From assembly GCA_049514555.1 (NCBI GenBank), contig JBEKUY010000001.1, positions 310,001-374,000 of the forward strand: DNA of 64,000 nucleotides, in the 5' to 3' direction. The DNA comes from JBEKUY01 sp049514555 (GTDB lineage Bacteria > Acidobacteriota > Terriglobia > Acidiferrales > UBA7541). Position 1 is the stretch's first letter, and each line of letters starts with the position of its first letter. The position numbers and the translations under genes were made by a program. Positions 8,886 through 18,392 of this stretch are shown here, piece by piece. A model generated the notes under the pieces. That model was not told the DNA's origin. It searched no databases and saw only the letters and a list, made by a program, of their open reading frames with translations.

Positions 8886-9791
8886 TCAGGATAGATACTT
8901 GCCGACAAGAGCGGCCAGGCGCCTTTTCGCGGACGCGGGAATGAGTTTCGGATCGGTCAGAAGCGCATGCTGAAGCGCCGATCCGCACTTGCAGGAACGT
9001 TCTGCAGGCATCGCCCCGACCGCCTCGCGGATCACGCGCTGCGCATTGACCACGTTGCGGCTGAGGTTCTCCAGGATCTGCGCCCCGGTCACCGTATCGT
9101 GCTCCGGATGCCAGCAGTCGTAATCGGTCACCATGGAAAGCGTGGCGTAGCACAGCTCCGCTTCGCGCGCGAGCTTTGCCTCGGTCACGTTCGTCATGCC
9201 GACCACCTCAAACCCAAGCTGCTGGTGCATATGCGCCTCGGCCAGGGTCGAGAATTGCGGTCCCTCGATGCAGACGTAAGTGCCGCTGCGGTGATTTCTG
9301 ACCCCGACAGCATCGCAGGCGTCCCCCACCGTGCGCGAGAGCTGCGCACAGGTCGGCTTGTCGAAGCTGACGTGCGCCACGAGACCTTCGCCGAAAAAGG
9401 TGGAGATGCGCTGCTTGGTGCGGTCCACGAACTGGTCCGGCACCAGGAAGTCGAGCGGGCGCAGCTCCTCGCGCAGTGATCCCACCGCGCTGACCGAGAT
9501 GAGCCGCTCGACACCGAGCAGCTTCATGGCGTAGATATTCGCGCGGTAATTGATCTCGCCCGGGAGGATGCGGTGGCCGCGCCCGTGCCGCGCGAGGAAG
9601 GCCACGCGCTTCCCCTCGAGCGTGCCGACCACCAAGGCATCCGACGGCATCCCGAAGGGCGTCTTCACGCGCACCTCGCACGCATCCGTGAGACCCGGCA
9701 TGGAGTAGAGACCGCTCCCGCCGATGATCCCGATCAATACGGGTTCAGACTTCGCGGAACTTTTCCTGCTCGATCGCTTTGACGTTCGCAT
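8886..9791 (-). CDS. mtnP: S-methyl-5'-thioadenosine phosphorylase
   Basis: Purine nucleoside phosphorylase family 2 enzyme that splits methylthioadenosine with phosphate to adenine and methylthioribose-1-phosphate, recycling the by-product of polyamine or homoserine-lactone synthesis. About 301 residues; visible motifs are IGIIGGSGLYSMPG near the N terminus (phosphate loop), FLARHGRGHRILPGEINYRANIYA and CIEGPQFSTLAE, all typical of MTAP. The first 15-18 residues are Lys/Ser-rich and not conserved. The gene follows meaB by about 42 nt and precedes the PfkB kinase by 9 nt. MTAP and MTIP differ by few residues, so inosine specificity is possible. Confidence 0.92.
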   Translation of the reverse strand: MRTSKRSSRKSSAKSEPVLIGIIGGSGLYSMPGLTDACEVRVKTPFGMPSDALVVGTLEGKRVAFLARHGRGHRILPGEINYRANIYAMKLLGVERLISVSAVGSLREELRPLDFLVPDQFVDRTKQRISTFFGEGLVAHVSFDKPTCAQLSRTVGDACDAVGVRNHRSGTYVCIEGPQFSTLAEAHMHQQLGFEVVGMTNVTEAKLAREAELCYATLSMVTDYDCWHPEHDTVTGAQILENLSRNVVNAQRVIREAVGAMPAERSCKCGSALQHALLTDPKLIPASAKRRLAALVGKYLS

Positions 9792-9833
9792 CCATCCTCC
9801 CCGAGTTCTTCCGGTTGATTGCCGCAGACTCCA

Positions 9834-10790
9834 TCATCCCAGCCCGCCGCGCGCGAGAATTTCTTGCACGGCGGAAAATGGGTCCATCTTCCGCTCGGCA
9901 ACCGCGGCCGCGAGGTCCTCCAACATGGCTTCGCTCGAATCGCGCGCGAACACGCGCTCGAGCAGCCGCCCTTCGAGCATATCCAACAGGCGCCGTTTCC
10001 AGTATTCGATCTTGCCGCGCTGCGGCGCGGCGACGGACTCACGATGCCGGCGGCACTGTACGATAGCATCCTCCACGAGGTCGATGCCCTTATTCTCCGA
10101 GGCGATCGTGCGCACAACCGGCGGTTGCCATCCGTCGCGCGCCGGGGCGACCGCCAGCATGGCGTGCAACTGTTGCTCCAGCCGATCCGCGCCCTCGCGG
10201 TCCGCCTTGTTCACGACAAACAGATCGGCGATCTCCATCAGCCCGGCCTTCATGTTTTGAATGTCGTCGCCCAAGCCGGGCACCAGGAGCACCGCCACGC
10301 AATCCGCCAGCCGCACGATATCAATTTCATCCTGACCGACCCCAACCGTCTCGATCAAAATCACGTCTTTCCCCGAAGCATCGAGCAACAGAGCCACATC
10401 CGAAGTAGCCCGCGCCAAGCCGCCCAGAAATCCCCGTGTGGCCATCGAGCGGATGAATGTGCCTGAGTCGCTGGCGTGACGCTGCATGCGGATGCGGTCG
10501 CCCAGAATCGCGCCGCCGGTAAAAGGACTCGTGGGATCGACGGCGATGATGCCCACTTGCATGTTTTCCTTCCGATAGCAGGCAGCCAAACGGTCCACCA
10601 GCGTGCTCTTCCCCGTGCCCGGCGCGCCGGTAACGCCGACGAGCCAGGCACGGCCGGTTGCGGTAAACAAGGCACGCAGCAATTCCTCAGCATCCTCAGC
10701 GCGGTTTTCGATCGCAGTAATGGCTCGCGAGATCGCGCGGATATCTCCCGCGCGAACCCGTTCGGCCCAAGATTCAATCGAGGTGGGCAT
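9834..10790 (-). CDS. meaB: MeaB-type G-protein chaperone of methylmalonyl-CoA mutase
   Basis: About 318 residues with the P-loop GAPGTGKSTLVDRL, the switch region DPTSPFTGGAILGDRIRM, and NKAD as the guanine-specificity motif. MeaB/ArgK proteins bind methylmalonyl-CoA mutase, gate cobalamin loading and protect the enzyme from inactivation. No mutase gene lies in this window, so the partner is encoded elsewhere. The ATG start is followed by the usual helical N-terminal arm (about 1-50). It is first of a likely operon meaB-mtnP-pfkB. Confidence 0.93.
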   Translation of the reverse strand: MPTSIESWAERVRAGDIRAISRAITAIENRAEDAEELLRALFTATGRAWLVGVTGAPGTGKSTLVDRLAACYRKENMQVGIIAVDPTSPFTGGAILGDRIRMQRHASDSGTFIRSMATRGFLGGLARATSDVALLLDASGKDVILIETVGVGQDEIDIVRLADCVAVLLVPGLGDDIQNMKAGLMEIADLFVVNKADREGADRLEQQLHAMLAVAPARDGWQPPVVRTIASENKGIDLVEDAIVQCRRHRESVAAPQRGKIEYWKRRLLDMLEGRLLERVFARDSSEAMLEDLAAAVAERKMDPFSAVQEILARGGLG

Positions 10791-11071
10791 GGAATGTGCA
10801 AACAGCTTCTGGATGAGGCCTGCGTATCATGATTCAGCGTCTTTTTATATCACATCGCCCGAGGCGGCCCAATCGGAGCCTCCCGACCGTGATGCACTCT
10901 GACAGTTCAGCACTCCACCGCACATCCGCGCAACCGGTCAAGGCTTCCCGTTCAGGCTCTGCCGGGGTTTTGCCAATGAACCTTTTGACCAGCCGGCGTC
11001 ATCTGTCTGTTTGAGGGTCTTGAGCGAGGGAGACTTGTAACCGATCGCTGTGTCTCTGGAAGAGGATCGGA

Positions 11072-12637
11072 ATGGCTGACAACGCGTTGGGGAATTCCCC
11101 ACCGATCAACCCATGGATTATCGCCACTGCGGTGATGCTCAGCACCTTCATGGAAGTGCTGGACACCACGGTCGTGAACGTCTCCCTGCCCCATATTGCG
11201 GGGAGTCTCTCGGCGACGGTGAACGAGTCCACATGGACCTTGACGTCCTATCTGGTCTCCAACGCCATCGTTCTGCCGCTGACGGGCTGGCTCTCGAATT
11301 TCTTCGGCCGCAAACGAATGCTGATGATGTCGGTGACCGGCTTCACGGCTGCTTCCTTCCTGTGCGGGCTAGCTCCCAGCCTGCCCTTCTTGATTTTCTT
11401 TCGCGTCATTCAGGGCGCTTGCGGCGGGGGATTGCAGCCCATTTCGCAGGCTGTCCTGCTCGAGTCTTTTCCTCCCAAGGATCGCGGCAAGGCCATGGGC
11501 TTCTGGGGGCTGGGCATCGTCGTGGCGCCGATGCTGGGGCCGGTCCTGGGAGGCTGGCTGACCGATAGCTACAGCTGGCGCTGGATCTTCTACATCAACA
11601 TCCCCGTGGGAATCGTCTCCCTCATCATGACCAGACTGTTCGTCTTCGATCCGCCCTACATCCGCCGGACCTCGCAGAGCGTGGACTACTGGGGAATCGG
11701 CATGCTGGCCGTGGGGATCGGAGCGCTGCAGATTTTTCTCGACCGGGGACAGGAAAGGGACTGGTTTGGCTCCAACTCGATCACTGCACTGGCGGTCATC
11801 TCCGCTGTCGCTCTGACCGCGTTCATTCTGTATGAGCTTCGGGCCAAGGAACCGGTCGTGAACCTCCGCGTCTTCAAGAACCGAACCTATTCCACGGGTG
11901 TTTTCCTCATGGCCATTCTCGGCGTCGGCCTCTACGGAAGCACCGTGCTGATTCCCCTGGTTCTCCAAACGCTCTTGGGCTACCCGGCTCTGCAAGCGGG
12001 CATTGCCATGGCTCCGCGCGGTCTCGGGTCATTCATTGCCATGCCTCTGGTTGGACTCCTGATGGCTAAGTTCGACGCGCGTAAGATGCTGGGCCTGGGA
12101 CTCCTCGTCTGCGCGGCGACGCTCATTCAGTTTTCCCGCTTGGATCTTGATGCGGGGTTCTGGGAATATTTCTGGCCGCTGTTCGTCATGGGCCTCTCCC
12201 TGGGCCTGCTCTTCGTCCCGCTGACCACGATCAGCATGGATCCAATCCGCAAGGAAGCCATGGGCAACGCCACAAGCCTCTTCAATCTGGTCCGCAACCT
12301 GGGAGGCAGCATCGGCATCGCCGCCGTCAGCACGTATCAAATCCGCCGCCAACAGATGGACATCAACGTATTAGGCGCGCACATCAACCCCTACAGCCCC
12401 AGCGCGGGCCAGATGCTCCAAGCACTTCAGCAATACTTCTTTTCCAGAGGGGCGGATCCAGCCGTCGCGAGCCATCAGGCTCAAGCGGCCGTGTTCAGCA
12501 TGGTCGAGCAGCAGGCCAGCATGCTGGCCTATAACAACGTGTTCCAAGTCCTGGGACTGATGTTTCTCGGGATGATCCCACTCATCCTGCTGATGAAGAA
12601 ACCAACCACACAGGGAGGCCGACTCGACCTGCATTGA
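11072..12637 (+). CDS. DHA2 family drug/proton antiporter (EmrB/QacA type)
   Basis: Inner-membrane major facilitator, 521 residues with about 14 hydrophobic helices. Motif C-like LSTFMEVLDTTVVNVSLPHI opens the protein (DHA2 signature), then WLSNFFGRKRML (motif A) and GFWGLGIVVAPMLGPVLGG (motif C). EmrB homologues work with an EmrA-type periplasmic adaptor; none is next to it, so it either acts alone or with an unlinked partner. It stands alone on the plus strand between divergent meaB and convergent ltaE. The ATG at 11072 has AGAGGA upstream. The substrate is unknown. Confidence 0.92.
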   Translation: MADNALGNSPPINPWIIATAVMLSTFMEVLDTTVVNVSLPHIAGSLSATVNESTWTLTSYLVSNAIVLPLTGWLSNFFGRKRMLMMSVTGFTAASFLCGLAPSLPFLIFFRVIQGACGGGLQPISQAVLLESFPPKDRGKAMGFWGLGIVVAPMLGPVLGGWLTDSYSWRWIFYINIPVGIVSLIMTRLFVFDPPYIRRTSQSVDYWGIGMLAVGIGALQIFLDRGQERDWFGSNSITALAVISAVALTAFILYELRAKEPVVNLRVFKNRTYSTGVFLMAILGVGLYGSTVLIPLVLQTLLGYPALQAGIAMAPRGLGSFIAMPLVGLLMAKFDARKMLGLGLLVCAATLIQFSRLDLDAGFWEYFWPLFVMGLSLGLLFVPLTTISMDPIRKEAMGNATSLFNLVRNLGGSIGIAAVSTYQIRRQQMDINVLGAHINPYSPSAGQMLQALQQYFFSRGADPAVASHQAQAAVFSMVEQQASMLAYNNVFQVLGLMFLGMIPLILLMKKPTTQGGRLDLH

Positions 12638-12676
12638 CGCGCCGTCCCGTCACCTCGCCTGGCGCACCCGTCTTCG

Positions 12677-13762
12677 TCACACCTTGACGACTTCTTTCAC
12701 GGCGGCTAGCGCCCGGTCGATTGCCGCACGGTCCACATCGCAATGCGTGACCATTCGAACCGTGCACGGCCCCGTATCGAGCGCCCAGACTCCCCGCCGG
12801 TGGAGGTGCGCGCAGAGGTCCACCGCCCGGCGTCCGCTCGACTGGCAATCGAGAATTACAATATTGGTCTGAACCTTCCTCGGATCGATGGAGATCCCGG
12901 GAATCTTCGCCAGCCCCTCAGCCAGGTACCGCGCGTTTTCGTGATCCCGCACGAGCCGCGCGGGAGACTTCTCAAGAGCGATCAAACCGGCGGCGGCCAG
13001 CACGCCTGCCTGACGCATTCCCCCACCAAGCATCTTGCGGTGGACCCGCGCCTTCTCGATAAATTCATGGGAACCCACGACCATCGAGCCCACCGGCGCC
13101 GCCAAGCCCTTCGACAGGCAAAACATCACCGAATCGCATCCGCGCGTCATCCGCGCCACGTTTTGCTCCAGCGCAGCCGCGGCGTTGAAGATCCGCGCCC
13201 CATCCAGGTGTACCTTGAGTCCGGCATCGTGCGCCCGCTCGCAGATCTCATCGACGAGTTCGGTCGGATACACGGTGCCGCCCGCCATGTTGTGCGTGTT
13301 CTCCAGACACACCAGAGCGGTTTGCGAATCGTAATAAATCTTGGGGCGAATGGCGGCTTCAATGCGCGCCCAGGGCAGCAGCCCGTCCGGGGCAGGCACC
13401 GCGCGAGGCATGCACCCCGCCAGGGCCGACATCGACGCCAGCTCGAACACGTTGACGTGGCTGCGTTCCTCGCAGATCACCTCGTTGCCCGGATGCGTCC
13501 ATACCTTGATGGAGATCAAGTTGCCCATGCATCCGGAGGGAACAAAGAGCGCCGCATCTCGTCCAAAGATCTCCGCGGCGCGCTGCTGTAGCCGGTTTAC
13601 GGTGGGGTCCTCTCCATAAACGTCGTCGCCGACTTCGGCCTCGGCCATCGCGCGGCGCATCTCCACCGTGGGCTTCGTGACCGTGTCGCTTCGCAGATCG
13701 ATGGGCGCGGGCCCCGCACTGGGATCGTGCTGATCTTCTCTCGCCGCAGCGTTGGACAACAT
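12677..13762 (-). CDS. ltaE: Low-specificity L-threonine aldolase
   Basis: PLP-dependent fold-type I enzyme, about 361 residues, splitting L-threonine or allo-threonine to glycine and acetaldehyde. It begins IDLRSDTVTKPTVEMRRAM, the family hallmark, and the PLP lysine lies in MFCLSKGLAAPVGS. LDGARIFNAAAAL supplies the Asp that contacts the PLP nitrogen. An ATG with GGGAGAGG upstream is a sound start; the first 20 residues are not conserved. The gene is convergent with the transporter and follows the hemW-like gene's 3' side on the same strand. Confidence 0.93.
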   Translation of the reverse strand: MLSNAAAREDQHDPSAGPAPIDLRSDTVTKPTVEMRRAMAEAEVGDDVYGEDPTVNRLQQRAAEIFGRDAALFVPSGCMGNLISIKVWTHPGNEVICEERSHVNVFELASMSALAGCMPRAVPAPDGLLPWARIEAAIRPKIYYDSQTALVCLENTHNMAGGTVYPTELVDEICERAHDAGLKVHLDGARIFNAAAALEQNVARMTRGCDSVMFCLSKGLAAPVGSMVVGSHEFIEKARVHRKMLGGGMRQAGVLAAAGLIALEKSPARLVRDHENARYLAEGLAKIPGISIDPRKVQTNIVILDCQSSGRRAVDLCAHLHRRGVWALDTGPCTVRMVTHCDVDRAAIDRALAAVKEVVKV

Positions 13763-13794
13763 GACACCTCTCCCAACCGGCTCGCCTGCCCGGC

Positions 13795-14994
13795 CTAGCG
13801 CAATAGTTCCACGAACACTTCGTTGGCCACGCTCAGATGTTCGGGCACGATCCGAAGAAAACCTTCCTCGAATCGCACAAATCCTCCCGCCAGCAACCCC
13901 TCGATTCGCGGCTGCATCTTCGCGCGACGCTCCGGACCAATCTCATCCAGGTTCAGGCCGCCCGTCTGTCGCAGGCCAAGGAAGCATTTCTCCTCCAACA
14001 CCTGCTCTTCCGTCAACAATTCCCTTTGCTCGATGGCCGCGCTTCCGTGCGCCACCGCTGCGGCATAGGCAGCGGGATCGTGGACGTTCGCCCAGCGCTC
14101 CCTGCCATTGAAGGAATGAGCGCCCGCGCCGAACCCCAGATACGGTGCCCGCCGCCAGTATTTCAGATTGTGGCGTGATTCGTAACCCGGTTTTGCCCAG
14201 TTGGAGATTTCGTAGTGCCGGTAGCCAGCCGCAGCAAGCCACTGGCGCGCCCTCTCATAACCATCGGCCATCTGGTCATCGCTCGGTACGGCTCCGGCCG
14301 CGTAACGCGGACCACCGGAAAGGATTTCGCGCCCGAGCCGGCTCCCTTCATCCACTTCCAGCATGTAGATGGAGATGTGCTCCGGCGCGAGAGCTACGAG
14401 CCGATCGGCAGACTCCTTCCAAGAAGCGGCCGTCTGGTGCGGCAAGCCGATGATGAGGTCGTAGCTGAGATTGGTGAATCCAGCGCTGCGCAACAATCGG
14501 TCCGCCTCCGCGATGTCGGACACACGATGCTTTCTCCCTGCAGCCCTCAGCTCATTGTCATGGAAAGACTGCGCGCCCAGGCTGATGCGGTTGAATCCTG
14601 CGGCCCGCCACGCCACCGCCTTTTCAGCCGAGACCGTCTCCGGGTCCGCTTCGAGCGTGACCTCACCCAATTCCACTGTGAAGGAGGCGCGAACGGCATC
14701 CAGAATCCGCGCCAGAGCAGGCGGCTCCAGCAGACTGGGCGTCCCTCCGCCAAGATAAACCGTGTCGACTGGAAGCTCCACAACCGGCTCAACGAGGCCT
14801 TGCCCAGCCAAGCCGGAGAGCGTCTCGGTATCCTCGATTTCCTTGCAGACCGCGTCGACATACGGCGAATAGAGCGACCGCGCAAACGGGCCCGTATGAA
14901 AATTGCAGTAGGTGCACTTGGTCTGGCAGAAGGGAACCTGAATGTAGATGCCGAGCCTCTTGCTCCTGGGGGACGATTGATCTCGGCTATCCAT
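13795..14994 (-). CDS. hemW: HemW-like radical SAM protein
   Basis: Family of oxygen-independent coproporphyrinogen III oxidase relatives. The radical-SAM cluster motif is CQTKCTYC in YIQVPFCQTKCTYCNF, and TVYLGGGTPSLL, SLGAQSFHD and YDLIIGLPHQT are typical HemW blocks. HemW is considered a haem chaperone rather than a CPO; the sequence shows the HemW-type length (about 399 residues) and C-terminal domain. The frame opens at 15027, overlapping the yjbQ-like gene; the ATG at 14994 just after that gene's stop is preferred. It is co-directional with yjbQ and fbaB upstream. Confidence 0.88.
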   Translation of the reverse strand: MDSRDQSSPRSKRLGIYIQVPFCQTKCTYCNFHTGPFARSLYSPYVDAVCKEIEDTETLSGLAGQGLVEPVVELPVDTVYLGGGTPSLLEPPALARILDAVRASFTVELGEVTLEADPETVSAEKAVAWRAAGFNRISLGAQSFHDNELRAAGRKHRVSDIAEADRLLRSAGFTNLSYDLIIGLPHQTAASWKESADRLVALAPEHISIYMLEVDEGSRLGREILSGGPRYAAGAVPSDDQMADGYERARQWLAAAGYRHYEISNWAKPGYESRHNLKYWRRAPYLGFGAGAHSFNGRERWANVHDPAAYAAAVAHGSAAIEQRELLTEEQVLEEKCFLGLRQTGGLNLDEIGPERRAKMQPRIEGLLAGGFVRFEEGFLRIVPEHLSVANEVFVELLR

Positions 14995-15007
14995 GTGCCT
15001 GCACTCG

Positions 15008-15409
15008 TCAATGGGGATCGCACACAATTTTCACGAAAAGCCGCCGTTCCCGCGGCCCGTCAAGTTCGCAGAAGAAGATGCCTTGCCAGTGCCCCAGCAC
15101 GAGCTGCCCGTCTTCAATCAAAACGGACTGGCTTGCCCCGACCAGGACGGCTTTGACGTGCGAGTCGGCATTTCCTTCCGCGTGGCGGTAATTCCCCGAA
15201 TGAGGGATAAGACGCTCGAGCGTGGCTTCAATGTCGCGCGCAACGTCGGGATCGGCGTTCTCGTTGATGAAGATGGCCGCGGTGGTGTGCGGAACGTAGA
15301 GATGACACACGCCGCTTTGGACGCCCGACTCCCGGACGACCTGCTTCACCTGCGAGGTTACGTCAACCGCTTGAGTTCGCCGGTCCGTCTTGACCGTGAG
15401 CGTCATCAT
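15008..15409 (-). CDS. YjbQ/UPF0047 family protein
   Basis: About 133 residues, small single-domain protein of the YjbQ family, some of which have weak thiamine-phosphate synthase activity. Visible hallmarks are VCHLYVPHTTAAIFINEN, HSGNYRHAEGNADSHVKA and GIFFCELDGPR, including the His and Asp residues that bind metal in solved structures. The frame extends 13 codons upstream to 15448, but homologues begin near MMTLTVKTDRRTQ, so 15409 is used. The physiological role is not established in this family. It lies between fbaB and hemW. Confidence 0.88.
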   Translation of the reverse strand: MMTLTVKTDRRTQAVDVTSQVKQVVRESGVQSGVCHLYVPHTTAAIFINENADPDVARDIEATLERLIPHSGNYRHAEGNADSHVKAVLVGASQSVLIEDGQLVLGHWQGIFFCELDGPRERRLFVKIVCDPH

Positions 15410-15491
15410 GGGCAGGGCAGCTCCGCTCAAAACAATCGGCGGCAGCAACCTGGGAGTCGCTGCCGCCGATATACGTCGTGAACGCCCGGAA

Positions 15492-16574
15492 TCAGGCGAC
15501 AGTCACTTCCGGGCTGAGGTAAACGTCCTGAATCGCGTTCAGGAGGGCGACGCCTTCCTTCATCGGGCGCTGGAAGGCCTTGCGTCCCGAAATGAGGCCG
15601 GTACCGCCGGCGCGCTTGTTGACCACGGCGGTCAAGACCGCCTCAGCGAAGTCGTTCGCGCCAGACGCCCCCCCGCTGTTGATCAATCCCGCCCGGCCCA
15701 TGTAGCAGTTGGCCACCTGGTAGCGGCAGAGATCGATTGGATGGTCGCTGGTCAAGTCGGAGTAAATACGCTTGTCGAACTTTCCGTAGGTCACGCCGCC
15801 GGAATTCAGCGCCAGGTAGCCGCCATTATTCTCCGGCAGCTTCTGCTTGATGATGTCGGCCTCGAGGGTCACGCCGAGGTGATTGGCCTGGCCGGTGAGG
15901 TCCGCGGAGACGTGGTAGTCCTTTCCGTCCTTCTTGAAGGCGCTGCTGCGGAGGTAGCACCAGAGTACCGTGGCCATGCCCAGCTCGTGCGCGTGCGCGA
16001 AGGCTTGGCCGATCTCGACGATCTGCCGCGTGCTTTCCGGAGAGCCGAAGTAGATCGTCGCGCCCACCGCCGCCGCGCCCATGTCGTAAGCCTGCTTGAC
16101 CGTGCCGAAGAGCACTTGATCGAACTTGTTGGGGTAGGTGAGCAGTTCGTTGTGGTTGATCTTGACGATGAACGGAATCTTGTACGCGTACTTGCGCGCG
16201 ACCGCTCCCAGCACGCCGAACGTGGACGCCACAGCGTTGCAGCCGCCTTCCATGGCCAGCTTCACGATGTTTTCGGCGTCGAAGTAGTCGGGATTCTTGG
16301 CGAAGCTCGCGCCGCCCGAATGCTCGATCCCCTGATCCACAGGCAGGATCGATAGATATCCCGTGCCGCTCAGGCGGCCCCGGGTAAACATCCGCTGCAG
16401 GCTCGTGAGCACGCGGATGTTGCGGTCGGATTGAGACCACACGCGGTCCACAAAGTCCGGCCCCGGCAGATTCAGCCGTTCCTTGGAGATTTTGGGCGAG
16501 CGAAAGTCCAACAGGAACTTCGCCTTATCGCCCAGATACTGTTCGATGGAGCTACCGACGGTCGTTGTTGCCAT
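15492..16574 (-). CDS. fbaB: Class I fructose-bisphosphate aldolase (DhnA/FbaB type)
   Basis: Schiff-base aldolase of glycolysis and gluconeogenesis. The 360 residues are closely similar to E. coli FbaB as I recall it: GTGYLSILPVDQGIEHS, IPFIVKINHNELLTYPN and GATIYFGSPESTRQI, then RSSAFKKDGKDYHVSADLTG (containing the likely active Lys region) and NCYMGRAGLINSGG. The ATG has AGGAGGA seven nt upstream. A 129-nt gap separates it from bshC and contains a likely promoter, so fbaB appears to head its own transcript with yjbQ and hemW. Confidence 0.95.
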   Translation of the reverse strand: MATTTVGSSIEQYLGDKAKFLLDFRSPKISKERLNLPGPDFVDRVWSQSDRNIRVLTSLQRMFTRGRLSGTGYLSILPVDQGIEHSGGASFAKNPDYFDAENIVKLAMEGGCNAVASTFGVLGAVARKYAYKIPFIVKINHNELLTYPNKFDQVLFGTVKQAYDMGAAAVGATIYFGSPESTRQIVEIGQAFAHAHELGMATVLWCYLRSSAFKKDGKDYHVSADLTGQANHLGVTLEADIIKQKLPENNGGYLALNSGGVTYGKFDKRIYSDLTSDHPIDLCRYQVANCYMGRAGLINSGGASGANDFAEAVLTAVVNKRAGGTGLISGRKAFQRPMKEGVALLNAIQDVYLSPEVTVA

Positions 16575-16639
16575 TAAACGTCCTCCTGAAATGTGGTCTT
16601 AACCAGCAGGCGGGCTGCCGTCCTCTCCAGTAACCCTCC

Positions 16640-16648
16640 AATATACCA
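16640..16648 (-). promoter_or_regulatory. Possible extended -10 promoter for fbaB
   Basis: On the minus strand TGGTATATT (TGn plus TATATT) forms an extended -10 element about 65 nt upstream of the fbaB start. No good -35 box lies 17 nt further upstream, which is compatible with extended -10 promoters. Confidence 0.4.
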
Positions 16649-16703
16649 TTTTCAGCGGGCTAAGTTGCGCAGGAAACGACTGCGTTTCGCACGATAGAGC
16701 CAG

Positions 16704-18317
16704 TCAATCGAGGAACACCACGTGGTGGCGGGCCTTGCCCTTCCCGCTGGCCCGCCGCAAGAGTTCATCCTGAAGCGCTTGCCCGTGTCTTGCCAAGAAC
16801 GGAAGAAAGCACAGATTCCGCTCCTGGAGCGCATGCTCCGGAAACAACGCATCGAAGAGCTGGCGCTCGTGTTCCGCGAGTACTCCCGTGCGGAAGTCGT
16901 TGGCCCTCCCCGCCTTTCGCCGCAGCTTTTCGAGCTGATAGGTCATTTTGCGCTGCGCTGTCTGCGCGGCTCCAATGAGGGTCTTATCCAATTTGGCGAC
17001 TGATTTCTCCAGACGGCCGAGCAGGCGGCCCAGTTCCACGACACCGCGGTCAAAAGTGTGCGCCAGGGACGCGGGCAAGGCTCGGGCCTCCATCTCCCGG
17101 TGAACGCGTTGCCCGCCTCTCCAAACGTCTTCGACGCGCAAACCGTAACGCTCGAGGAGCCTGCGCGCGGGGCGTTCGACAAGCGTGAAGCTCGCGCGCG
17201 GCAGGATGACGGGCATATTCACTTGAAGATGCTCGTACAGGACTGACGACTGCGCATAGTAGGCGACCTCTGCCGGCCCCACGACGGAGCAAACGGTCGG
17301 CAGCAGGGTATCTTGGACCACGGACCGCAGCAGAGCATTCGGCGAAAACCGCTCCGGCGCCGCGGCGACAAGCTCCAAGAGATCCTTCTCGCCAAACGAC
17401 TCTTCGCCCCCGATAAACCGTCCATTCCTGACGCGAAGCGGCGCCCTCTTCCCTTCCTGTAAAAGGAAGAGCAAGGTGCTCTGCGGGCTGACCTTCACTT
17501 GCGAGTGATATCCGGCCTTCTCGAGCTCGCCGTTTCGCGCCAGCAATTCCTTCGTCAGCGACTCGTGTTCGATCAGCGCGCGTCGGTAAATGTCACCCGC
17601 AACCCGGTGAAACCGTTCCTCCCTGGGATCGAGCAGAATCAACCCATGCGGCCCGAAAACGCGCGCCATGAGCTTTCCAAACGCACTGCCATAGGTCTCC
17701 AGAGGTCCGTAGCTCTCTCGCAGCCAAGCCTCGACCTGGTCCGCGCTCTCACCCTCAAGAGCTGCGGCCGCGCTCTCCACCAACGCCGAGATTCCGTCTC
17801 CGAGTTGGATATTCCCTACCGGCTGTCCGCCAGATTCCGAGAGATCGAGCTTCAACCGCAGCAGCGCCCGTGCAGCTAGCCAGCCGCAATGGTTCACTTC
17901 GGCCAGGTCGTGGTCTTCCGTCGCCATCCAGAAAACGGGTACCGCCGCCACGCCGGAGCGCGTCAATTCGTCCGCAATCTTTACCGCGGTCAGCGCTTTG
18001 TAGATTGTGTAGGCCGGGCCCGTGAAGAGACCAACCTGCTGGCCCGTGACGACCGCAACCGCTCCATGCTCGAAGCGATCCAAGTTCGCAAAGACGCCTG
18101 CGCTCGCGCCGAAGCCCCGATTCTGCTCTCGGAGCACACCTAGAACCGTCTCCCGCCGCTCTTTGGGGAAGCGTAGTTTCCTCGCCGCTCGTTGGACGGA
18201 CGAGAATGCCGGCAGATGGGGATAAAATCTCTTTACCTGGGAGAAATCCTCAACATAGCGGACGAAGAGCTTTGACTGTTGCGGCAGGAGGCGAAAGGGA
18301 ATCGCGTGACAGTCCAT
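16704..18317 (-). CDS. bshC: Putative cysteine ligase BshC of bacillithiol synthesis
   Basis: Last step of bacillithiol synthesis, adding cysteine to GlcN-malate. About 537 residues starting MDCHAIPFRLLPQQSKLF, with VAVVTGQQVGLFTGPAYTIYK and PVFWMATEDHDLAEVNH, the BshC nucleotide-site blocks. A long coiled coil follows (about 375-470), then the small C-terminal domain ending with ARHHVVFLD. The frame opens 19 codons earlier (18374) but homologues start at the chosen ATG. It ends the carAB transcription unit. Bacillithiol occurs in Bacillota, Bacteroidota, Deinococcus and Acidobacteriota, which fits the host assignment. Confidence 0.92.
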   Translation of the reverse strand: MDCHAIPFRLLPQQSKLFVRYVEDFSQVKRFYPHLPAFSSVQRAARKLRFPKERRETVLGVLREQNRGFGASAGVFANLDRFEHGAVAVVTGQQVGLFTGPAYTIYKALTAVKIADELTRSGVAAVPVFWMATEDHDLAEVNHCGWLAARALLRLKLDLSESGGQPVGNIQLGDGISALVESAAAALEGESADQVEAWLRESYGPLETYGSAFGKLMARVFGPHGLILLDPREERFHRVAGDIYRRALIEHESLTKELLARNGELEKAGYHSQVKVSPQSTLLFLLQEGKRAPLRVRNGRFIGGEESFGEKDLLELVAAAPERFSPNALLRSVVQDTLLPTVCSVVGPAEVAYYAQSSVLYEHLQVNMPVILPRASFTLVERPARRLLERYGLRVEDVWRGGQRVHREMEARALPASLAHTFDRGVVELGRLLGRLEKSVAKLDKTLIGAAQTAQRKMTYQLEKLRRKAGRANDFRTGVLAEHERQLFDALFPEHALQERNLCFLPFLARHGQALQDELLRRASGKGKARHHVVFLD

Positions 18318-18392
18318 GAAGAAGAAATGATACGCGCCCTCGCCTACCCCAGCAAATCGCCAGGTTGCGGCCACACCGGGCGTGCGCGACCT